Assembly: GCA_022376515.1 (NCBI GenBank)
Contig: WTXI01000388.1
Coordinates: 1-31,311 of the forward strand
Direction: 5' to 3'
DNA from: Lactifluus volemus
Lineage: Eukaryota; Basidiomycota; Agaricomycetes; Russulales; Russulaceae
DNA: 31,311 bases
Part shown: in pieces, positions 20,505 to 29,067 of the stretch
Layout: each line of letters starts with the position of its first letter
How positions within the stretch are numbered: position 1 is the first letter of the stretch
Translations under genes and position numbers: made by a program
Notes under the pieces: generated by a model
Database searches by the model: none
What the model saw: only the letters and a program-made list of their open reading frames with translations
Told to the model about the DNA's origin: nothing

Positions 20505-23376
20505 TCATTTATACCTGGCGCTCACTAGAAGAAAGAAGACGAGAGAAAACGTGTGATCAAGGGTGGGGCCCGTATGGAGCCCAGATGGGGATGCTCCTCC
20601 GATCGGATAGACGACGGAGCTGGTATCAAAGAAGGAAGACGGACTCGGTTGATTGAAAGCTGCGTCCACGTCTTCTTGCATAGCACTATGTGGCGTTGGA
20701 CTGGAAGACAGGATAGAGGAGCTCAGAGAGCGGACTTGGGCCACGCTTGAACTAGATGACTGAGCGCCGGTTAGGGCAGACAGACAGCCACCCGAAGGTG
20801 GAGGTGTGAAGGTGTAGTGGCCAGTGTGGAACAGGGGTAGAACATAAGGGGAGGGGAGTGTCGTTGTGTATCAGATTTTATTCCAGTCGACATCTGTGCG
20901 AACGGCATGGGTCCCTGAGCTAATGCAAAAAAGGGTGGGGATCCATTCGAGGAAACCGTGTGGACGAAGGTGAGCCTCCGCCGATCCCGGTACAAGTGGG
21001 GCATCGATGGGCGAATGAGGACCCGATGAGGTTGCAGAGAGTGGTGAGCCCAGTTGCTGTCTTCGGTACAAGCAGTAGTTGGAGCCGAAGTGTCCAAACC
21101 ACGCAGACCCGGTGTTGATGATAAGGGTGGGATGGACAGCGGTGGGGGGTGGGGGCGATGGGAATGAGTGCGCAAGAAATGTGTTCCAGCGGGCTGGAGC
21201 TCAAAACGGGCGTTGTCAGGGTAGGGGAAGTGGAAGTGCATGGCCTTGTATTCGATCCTTTGCGAGACTCCCAGACCATCCGGACGGTTTCTCCTTTCTT
21301 CGCCTTGGAGAATGCCCACCTCATTTGACGCAATGCCTGTAGCAGGTTTGAACATCTTCATCCGAACTCCTTCGCCGGCGAGTAAGAACCAGCGAAAAAC
21401 ATCCGTCTCGCACCAGGGAGGCTCATATTCAAAAAACGGGGTTCCAGTTGCTGGCGAATGATTATGACAACCGTTGGACAACCTCGTGACACCGGGGCGT
21501 CAGCTATTTTCAACAGACGAGCTGCCGCATCGAGTGGCTGGCTCCGCGGACTTGATTGGGGAGGGTAATGCTAAGACTTCTGTCACAACTTGGATGAACG
21601 ACTGTACGTTGCTTAGTGCTTCCCGTATTACATTCACTGCCATCAACGTGTCAGTTGTCAAAGACATGGCGATAACTGGTTACTTACGGCATTCGAAAAT
21701 GAAGATCTACAAAAGGAAGATTAAAGATAAGGGTCCCAGAAGTGAGACAAGCGGACACACCTGCCATCCGTGGATGTAGCGATCGACATCCTCTTCATGG
21801 ACATTCCCTGATGTACCCAACATGCGCAGATTGTCAAAGTCTTTCCATGACTTTTCAAGGGCGTCCCAGACTTCATGTAAACTCTTCTCGTCAATCTCGT
21901 TTTGTTGCCGAGCTTTAGGGCCAGTCAATGCCGCATGTACTTTCCGACAAGCTGAAGCCAGCTCAAGCGGGACCATAGCATAACGATAGGTGAACTCGTA
22001 AGCGACAGTAGACGTGCGGGTCATTGCATCACAGTTGATCGGGGGCAACGTTTTCTGGAACGACGCGAGGTCGTCGTCCGAGCTGTGGAAACATTGAGCT
22101 CTAAATCAGTCGCGATGAATGCCGGGCCTACATGAGCAGACGACCCCCGCGAAGACCGCTGGTGACACCTTCGACAATATGCGAATACCAGAAAAGGCGT
22201 GCTCGGACAAGAATATCAACGGCCTGTCCTTGACCGCTCCCAACGGAAGAAACTGATGCCAGGCTACAAAGGGTGAACACTTGGCTAACCATTGCTTCGT
22301 ACATGACGAGTCGTTCCATGGGAGACTGGATCTCTAAATGGACCGCATACGTAAGACGATAAGATAACAAAGACGAATCACGGACGAACCTTGCGTTAAA
22401 GGCAGCAAAAGGTGCAGGGCACGGACACCATCCCAAGTGGGTTTCCTCAGGATACCGTGGATGTCGATCAAGTGAATCATCTCCCGGACCATTTCGTTGG
22501 TAGCTTCGCGCCGGTTACGAATGACGGCTTCACCGTGATGAAGCTCTTCAATGCCGTATTCATTCACGCCGAAGCTTGCCGCCCACACTGCAAGCAACAT
22601 TGCGATGAGCTGGCCCGGAATGCCAAGTGCATTGCAGTTGCCCTTGCTGAATTCGAAGAAACGAGCACAAAACTCCGAGGGATCGACGATAGGATCTGCA
22701 ACAGGGTTCGGAATTGAGTGTAAACATAGGTGAACAAATGCAGAAAGGCTGACGTTGGATGTGGAATCTACGGAAGAAAGCAGAAGAGAAGAACTCTGGT
22801 TTGAGTTTAGGAACGATACTAGGGGACAGGGACGGTGCGGTAAAGAGGCCACCGTTCTCATCAATCGATTTGCCGTAGACGGCTCTGCGCCAGTGCATAA
22901 ATAACAGACAGATGACAAGTGACGGAATGTATGCGGACGTACTCGACCTGCTGAAGGCGACGACCGCGCCTGAGTAATTTTACTGCCTTTACTTCGGCGA
23001 ATTCGTCACTGTATATCCAAGTCCGGGTAATGTCAATAGGTAGCAAGTTTCGAGGGCGGATGGAATATACAGACACGCATTTCAATCCGCGCTCTTTGCA
23101 GTTGGAACACTGTGGCTGTGTGCCGGTGCTCGAAAAGGCAGGTCTTTCAGATCACAACGAACTCTAATTTCCCGGTCAACACAAGGCACAAAAGGCATGG
23201 GGTTGTGGGGCGATTTACCTTCTCATGCGACAAGCCCCACAAGCTGAGAATTGTTGGCGAGAAGACTTTGGTTGAGAAGAAGAAGAAGAAGAAGATGTGC
23301 GACGAGTGGTGGAAGAAGGATAAGGAGGGCTAGCAGAGCCCGGACTCCGAGGGACGGAGGCAGACTTGAGAGGCAT
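20505..23376 (-). CDS. Zn2Cys6 transcription factor, 3' part frameshifted
   Basis: This is a fungal-specific DNA-binding regulator. Exons 23376-23219, 23163-23075, 23008-22943, 22884-22754, 22695-22390, 22333-22132, 22082-21761 and 21706-21688 are followed by a final region from 21636. The cluster C46X2C49X6C56..C72X2C75X6C82 sits after a Ser-rich N-terminus. The middle domain has FCARFFEFSKGN, GIPGQLIAMLLAVWAASFGVNEYG and WDGVRALHLLLPLT. One base is missing inside the zinc cluster (A run 23133-23136, plus strand). In the last region the conserved protein hops frames repeatedly: IIRQQL, GTPFFEYE, SLVRDGCF, FLLAGEG, SDEDVQTC and LQALRQMRWAFSKA each follow the previous by -1 (21446 down to 21340). 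As written the frame ends at the TGA at 21500, but the protein clearly continued. A Ser-rich open segment to 20505 is probably its tail. The exact 3' end is uncertain. Confidence 0.75.
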
Positions 23377-24106
23377 TGTCTGTGTGAAGGGAGGGAAGGG
23401 GGGGGGACGTTTAGAGAATGGGGAAGGGAGTGGTGGGGGGTGGGAGAGGAAACAAGGGAGGGATATTTGAAGGTTCTGGGATGAATGAAGAAGGAAGACG
23501 TGCGCTCGGAAGGGGAGCTCAACGTTTACCGTCGACGGTTTCTTGGAAATGTACGCCTGCGTCTGTGTTCATGTCCACGTCCAAATTTCTTTTATCTCCT
23601 TGAGCTTCCTCCGTCTCGGTGCCCGTCATGGCGCTAGCCGGACCCCCATGCGTTCAGAGGTCCACTGGATGTCGTAATTGGTTGGGACCTGTCATGTTTC
23701 CCCGTTCCTCGGCTCGCTGAATGCCCGCCTGTACGGGAAGATCCTACCTTCTTAATACATCCACACGCACAACAACGTGTCTCTTCAGATTATCTACTTT
23801 CCTTCATTAGGCATTTCTCCCGACATGTTCCCGTGTTCCTCGAGAGAGACTATCCCTTATCCCTTGTCAAATCTGGGCATATATGTCGTCGCTTGAATGT
23901 TCAACAACAGGCCCCCGAATGCTCGCGTGCATGCACCCTTTCAAACTACACACGTACCCCTCATTTTGCTTTGTTCTCGGTACACATCATCGTCATTTAG
24001 GTAGTTAAATGGGTCGGGCATGTCGATGTCCGACAAAATTTAAATAAGCTATCCTTACATACCGCCAACCTGCGCCGCTGTTAACGGAAATTGGTGTGCG
24101 CATCAC
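23377..24106. other. Intergenic: Zn2Cys6 promoter and nop16 3' flank
   Basis: No gene is seen in 730 bp. Next to the Zn2Cys6 start codon the plus strand is strongly G-rich (23389-23460, including a run of nine or more G), so the coding strand leader is a C/T tract. A TTTAAATAA-like AT-rich word near 24040 may belong to the nop16 3' end. Confidence 0.45.
23389..23406 (+). other. Potential G-quadruplex
   Basis: The plus strand has GGGAGGG, AAG, and then a long G run, enough for four G-tracts within 18 bases. It is just upstream of the Zn2Cys6 start codon, on the template strand. Folding is inferred from composition only. Confidence 0.4.
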
Positions 24107-25106
24107 CTAATGCCCTTTTACTCCAAGTCTCTCGATACCTCCCGCCTTATTGATGGCCCGGCGTATCTCTCCTCCCGTCCGCTGGTCAGGATTAAGCTTG
24201 CGATCTCGAGCCATGGCTTCCACGTCGCGGCCATGTTTCGATATCAGCCTTTGCAGGAATGCCACTTCACCCTTGGAGGTGAATCTCGGAACGATTGCAC
24301 AGGAAACGTCTGAGAGTGCTTCCAAAAACGATTAATCGAGACAGCGGTAAAAATGATTGCATGGCAAGTCAGGTCAAAACGGTTATCTCCAGAAGCACCA
24401 GCGTTCCGTACATACCTCTAATTAGTTCAGCTTTTGGCTTTTCAGCGCCAGATGTCCGACCTAACGACACCCAACTTTCACTCTCCGGAATAAGAACAGC
24501 TGCCGTCGCCGCCGCTGCCTCAACGAGATCCAGTCCATGGGTGGTAGGTGGGGACGGATCAGCATCATCGTAGGTTTCAACGGCTATAATTCTGCCGGCT
24601 TCATCTCGGACAATACGTCCCAGGCCTTCCCCAAATCATTTGGAAGAGCATGTTCACTCCCGTTGCTCATGCACGATGGTGTTTCCGAGACGTTAATGAT
24701 GGTTGCCCCATTCTCTACGGTTTGCGCTTCTGTGACAGATGGTAGACGCTCCGCGCCTCCAGATGCACTTGGATTCAGAGAAACAGCCAGACCTAGCGCT
24801 GCGTAGCTGGGAGAAAGGGCCGACGACGCACAAAGTACCCATCAATTATCAAACATTCCATGTCACGAATTGTGTATACCTACTTTTGTCGAACAGTTTT
24901 ATGCTTGTCCCATGCTTCCTGTAATACCTTTGGGCCGTGAATGGCTTGATGAGTGTCAAATATCAAATCGGAGTCGGTAGAGCGGACATCTCGATAAAAA
25001 AGCCTAACGCACGAGGCTGCTTCTTGAGGAGCTTCTTCGCTTGCCTCGAATGATGTACCGGTTTGTGGGAGGAGCGAGCTTTACGACGCTGCCGAGGATT
25101 TGCCAT
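24107..25106 (-). CDS. nop16: 60S ribosome assembly factor Nop16
   Basis: This nucleolar protein is needed for pre-60S subunit assembly. Exons 25106-25013, 24944-24884, 24806-24416 and 24318-24107 give ~252 residues. The N-terminus MANPRQRRKARSSHKP.. is followed by a basic KKLLKK stretch, PKVLQEAWDKHKTVRQ, YAALGLA, LGRIVRDEAG, and the C-terminal PRFTSKGEVAFLQRLISKHG and MARDRKLNPDQRT blocks, which are diagnostic for Nop16. Exon 3 needs one extra base: the frame before 24632 (..SEHALPNDLG) and that after (EGLGRIVRDEAG) differ by -1 at a run of four C on the plus strand (24629-24632). Because the gene is expected to be essential, a sequence error is more likely than decay. It is divergent from qcr10 with 218 bp between start codons. 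Confidence 0.88.
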
Positions 25107-25324
25107 GGAGCTGGCTCTGGGGTATAGAAGAAGGCGTCAGACGACAAGCAAAGTCTAATGACCTGGCAGACGTTTAAGCAGACGAGACAAAGGAATGGAG
25201 GTTCCGAGGAGAGGACGCAGACGTTAGGCCCATAAAGGTAAGACGGCCGAACCCCGGGCCGAGGCGAGGCCGGTCTCCGTTCAACGCGCTCGCTCTCGCT
25301 CACTCTCATTCACCCTCATTATCT
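25107..25324. promoter_or_regulatory. Shared promoter region of nop16 and qcr10
   Basis: There are 218 bp between divergent start codons. A CGCTCGCTCTCGCTCACTCTC pyrimidine-rich tract precedes qcr10. No TATA box was found in the expected position on either side. Confidence 0.4.
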
Positions 25325-25719
25325 ATGTCCCGTCTCGCCTACTATCCGACTCCTGCAACCCGTAGACTGGGAAGTTTAACCTTTCATGTCCGTTTTTCTA
25401 CTGCACTCCTATGCTATCTACTCATAATTTTATAGACTGCAAAACGGTGGTCGGGTAGTCTCGCCGTTTGGGGAGCAGGAGCTGGCACTGCCCTTATTTT
25501 CGTACGGTCCCCACGGCCCTTGTTGCACAGTATCCCTAATCAGTGACGTCTTTCTCTAGCTTCTCTCCGTGACTCCCAAAGTGAAAAACACTCTACTTCT
25601 CAAGGTGCCAGTGGTGTGTGACCCTGCGTTATATTTCGTTCCCATGCTAATCCGTCAACCGTCCACAGCTCAGTCGTTACTACGAGGACAAGACCCCTGC
25701 CTCGGACAAACCATTCTAA
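25325..25719 (+). CDS. qcr10: Cytochrome bc1 complex subunit 10
   Basis: This is a small subunit of respiratory complex III in the inner mitochondrial membrane. Four short exons (25325-25387, 25436-25501, 25560-25613, 25669-25719) splice in phase to 77 residues. Seen: an N-terminus with Arg and aromatic residues, a TAKRWSGSLAVWGAGAGTAL segment leading into one hydrophobic span (ALIFLLSV), a basic PKVK stretch, and the C-terminus YYEDKTPASDKPF, which closely resembles the (D/E)xTPASDxPF end of fungal Qcr10. The first intron uses a GTCCGT donor; a nearer GT at 25374 would break the frame. It is too short and too split to appear as a single long ORF. It is convergent with the HAD gene. Confidence 0.75.
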
Positions 25720-25831
25720 GTTCCTACTTTCTTGTAAACCCATAGAACATACGTATGTGATGGATTAGTTAACATTCCTTCCACGCGCGCCCAACCTCCG
25801 CGGTGTGACGGAGGAGAGTCCACTGAATGGT

Positions 25832-27167
25832 TCAGAGTTTTGACAGCATCCCTGCTTCGGTTTCCGAACCTTCCGTCAGATTGATGCCCAATTTATCCCC
25901 CAATGTTCTGAGGGCGGTGACTGCGCCACCTATCGGCACGTCTATCAACGCATGTTATGTATCAGACGTTCGCCCGGAAAAAAAAAAAGCAAGGTTCTGA
26001 CGTATAGTTTCCATTCCAAGCTCCTGGGCGGTTTTGAGATTCCTGCGGGCGTCATACTCCGTCAGCCACGGTAACATACGAGTTGACAAAGGAAATGGCA
26101 GCACGTACAAACCTAGATCATCTAGAAAGATAACTTCGTGTGGTTGGACGTGATTCCTCTCGCAGGCAAAGATGTAGAACCGATGCTCCGGCTTCCTGAA
26201 GGCACGGAGCGGGGATTAGCGTGCCTTAGGTGGCTCCGATCACGTCCAGCTGTCAAATAGTGAGTCGCCCTACCTCATTCCTACTTCGCTCGAATCCACG
26301 AAATCGTCAAATAGCTGACGGACGTGTGGCGGGACTATGCCCCTTTCCCACCCAAGAAATTTGAGTTCAGATTCGAGAGTAACACCGGGATATCGTTCCA
26401 GGTGTCGGGTTTCGAGTCCGAGGTCGAGGAATGTTGCATCGACTTTGGAGTAATTATTCGTGAGAGCGATGACGCGCCAATAGTTTACCGCTAAGGAAAT
26501 TGTAGGAAATGCCGGATAAATAGAAAAAGAAGATACATCAAGAGGTCATCGAACCTCTGATTCGCAAGATAGCCTCATAGACATACTTGTCCAGCTTCTG
26601 GCCTGTTCTCATCATGCGACCGAAAAGCTGCTACATTGTTGAGAATCTGTGCGTCAAATGTTGGAGACTGCTCACTTCCCGGCCGTCGATGTACAACCTC
26701 TGTGGAAGCTCCGGACAAGCTGTTACCCGAATAAAATCGCACCGGCGTTTGTGGAGAATGATTCCATGGCTCACCTATTTTTTTCTTTTCACAGTATTCA
26801 ACGTACCATTTATTGCCCTTATCCACGTCAGACAGCTCTTGGCTGAACTGTTCGTAAAAGGCGAATAAGGGAATTTCGCCCCGCTCAAACTTCTGCCATG
26901 CTCCTTGTGAACCCCATCCGGTGCTGATGGAATATGATCGTACATTAGCGCTCACGTCACATAGTGTTCACCCCGAACCTTACATCAAGCAGTTGATATA
27001 GTTATTGGGGATGTTATGTTCGATCTCATACTCCCGGATGGCTAGGAGAGGGCTTTGCACGACAACTCCGCCGATCTTCGAGCAAATATTGCATGAGACA
27101 TCACAGTAACGCAATCTTGCGGAAAACGCACGTCGAAGAACACAGCCTTGAATTTACGACTGGACAT
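25832..27167 (-). CDS. HAD-superfamily hydrolase (epoxide-hydrolase N-domain-like phosphatase)
   Basis: Nine exons (27167-27132, 27075-26984, 26923-26775, 26719-26676, 26627-26555, 26490-26274, 26195-26109, 26042-26002, 25941-25832) splice to 282 residues with no frame break. HAD motifs are in order: nucleophile Asp12 in FFDIGGVV, motif II Thr142 in IALTNN, motif III Lys205 in RKPEHRF, and motif IV FLDD (229-230). The first motif has Gly in place of the second Asp, as in the phosphatase domain of soluble epoxide hydrolases and related HAD-IA proteins. The cap contains GAWQKFERGEI and a YIDGRE segment. The ending NLKTAQELGMETI..VPIGGA is also typical of that group. The substrate is not predictable; it is probably a small phosphate ester, cytosolic, with no signal peptide. 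Confidence 0.83.
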
Positions 27168-27691
27168 TCCCAACGAAGTACGCTCTGCTGCTGGTCTCGG
27201 AAATAAATATGACACCAAAGTGATCTACCGTTGTTGCGGGCAGCACGCATGAAGTACGGCAACTCGGACCTTTCCTTCCGTGACACGTGGTTATAATCTG
27301 CGACGCACCTGAACCGGTTCGGGTGGGCGTTGACCGTAATGATGTTGATCTTTCCAGATGGGGTTAGCTGCGCTCTTCCTCGGATTTCAGGAGGAACAAG
27401 ATCAAGCTAATCTAATAACAGCATCTATCTGACTCGAAGCCACGACCTCTGCACCGTGACCGTACCAGTGATCTTAATCGTATAACACCATGTACTATAG
27501 TTGCACTCTGTATGCTATCGTAGATATGCTAGACACAGCACACAGATATGGATCAGGTGATAGAGCAATGGGCTATGTCCAATGTCCAAATTTGGAGATG
27601 CCATCCCGGCGCCTTTTCAGGTTATGGGTTATTTGACAATGACCCTTGACTCGTGTTGTCACTTCGCACCCTCTTATCTTCTTCGACCTCG
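27168..27691. promoter_or_regulatory. Divergent intergenic region, HAD gene and PEF gene
   Basis: There are 524 bp between divergent start codons. I see no coding motifs and no clear TATA box. A stretch near 27420-27490 looks faintly tRNA-like on the minus strand but does not fold as one. Confidence 0.4.
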
Positions 27692-28770
27692 ATGTACAAC
27701 AATCCTCCCTACGGTGGTAGCCTTCACCACTCCCATAGCCACTCATCTCATCGTGGCCATCAAACTGGTTATGGTTATTCCCCCGGCCCTCCTGCTGGTG
27801 CAGATCCGCAGCTGTGGCAATGGTTCACTGCCGTCGATTCAGATAGGTCTGGCTCGATCAGTGTTTCCGAGCTTCAAGCTGCATTGGTAAATGGTTCGTC
27901 CTTTTCTCGTATTCTCCCCGAGTGTGGACCTGACTGATTTCTATACGACATAGGAAACTGGTCTAGTGAGTGTTTAGAATCGAGTTAACTAAGATCGAGA
28001 TTTTCTCTCTTTCTTGAAGCGCTATCAGCGTTTATGTCTATGTGATACACTTTAGTACCCATGAACTCATCCACGCCATAGGATTCGACTTGGATACCGT
28101 GAAGATGCTGATGAATATATTCGTGAGCCAGACCAACCATGATTAACACCTCTAGGACTAATTGTATGTGTCAGGATACCGACAGAAATGGAACCATAGG
28201 CTTTGCGGGTGGGTGGTTTTTGGCTCCAAAGTGATACCCTCTGCCTCAACGACAACAGAATTTGCAGGACTCTGGAAATACATCAGCGACTGGCAAGGTG
28301 TCTTCCGGCACTTTGACAGGGATCGATCGGGTTCCATCGATGGACGTGAGTTGTCTGAGGCTATGCGGAGTTTCGGATACAACCTGTCGCCGATCCTCCT
28401 GACACTCATTGAGCGGAAATACGGTTAGCTCCATAGAATCATGTGCTTGTTGAACAAGCTGACGATGTCCTCGCTCGCAAAGCTTCGGCCCCAACCACGG
28501 GATATGGACCTCCACCAGGCATCACATTCGATCGATTTGTCAGGGCTTGCGTGGCGGTGAAGACCTTGACCGAATCATTTCAACGGTATGTCAGCTCAGT
28601 GTCTCCCAGATCCAAAGTGTTTCGAGCTTGAGATGAAGGTTGGATTCTGACCGTGACGGATGGATTTCGATAAATTACGAAGAATTCATGAAGGTGGGTT
28701 TTTCTTTGATTCACTCAATGGGACGGTTCTAAACGAGTGTTGGCGGTAGATTGTATTAAATGCACCCTAG
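27692..28770 (+). CDS. Penta-EF-hand calcium-binding protein
   Basis: This Ca2+ sensor of the ALG-2/peflin/sorcin group (yeast Pef1) is linked to budding, secretion and membrane repair. Eight exons (27692-27893, 27954-27965, 28082-28122, 28175-28208, 28259-28423, 28483-28585, 28639-28693, 28750-28770) give 210 residues. The N-terminus is rich in His, Ser, Gly, Pro and Tyr, as in the family. EF loops seen: DSDRSGSISVSEL, DTDRNGTIGFAEF, DRDRSGSIDGREL and DSDRDGWISINYEEF; the remaining hand near GITFDRFVRACV lacks a canonical loop. Exon 2 is only 12 nt (in GNWSRF), the following intron is 116 nt, and the acceptor of intron 6 is the unusual GATGAAG. The frame is fully intact. Confidence 0.9.
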
Positions 28771-29067
28771 TGCAGCGCAGACAATATACGTATGGGCGGA
28801 GGAGCCGTAAATGTATTCCTGTCTGTACAGATATGCTCTCGTTCGGGCCGTGTTTACGATAAAATGAATTGTCATGGTGAGATTACGTGCGTACGTGTAC
28901 AGAGAGAGCACCACATCATCATCGACCCGACTCACCGGACCATCACCGGCGGTCGCTTACCCCGGCTTTCTATATTAGCACGTGATAAAGGCAATTATTA
29001 GCCGGTGACAAAAGCTCTCGCCGTTGTGAAAATTACCCTCCCTTTCTCTCGTCTCAGCACACCACCC

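Noticed and set aside
20771..21481. 236-codon minus-strand ORF as a separate gene
   Set aside because: It contains pieces of the Zn2Cys6 factor (GTPFFEYE, FLLAGEG) that belong with pieces in the other two frames, so it is one frame of a frameshifted C-terminus.
27415..27495. tRNA-like sequence on the minus strand (box-B-like GGCTTCGAGTCA)
   Set aside because: The T-arm and acceptor stems do not pair, and the box A match is poor.
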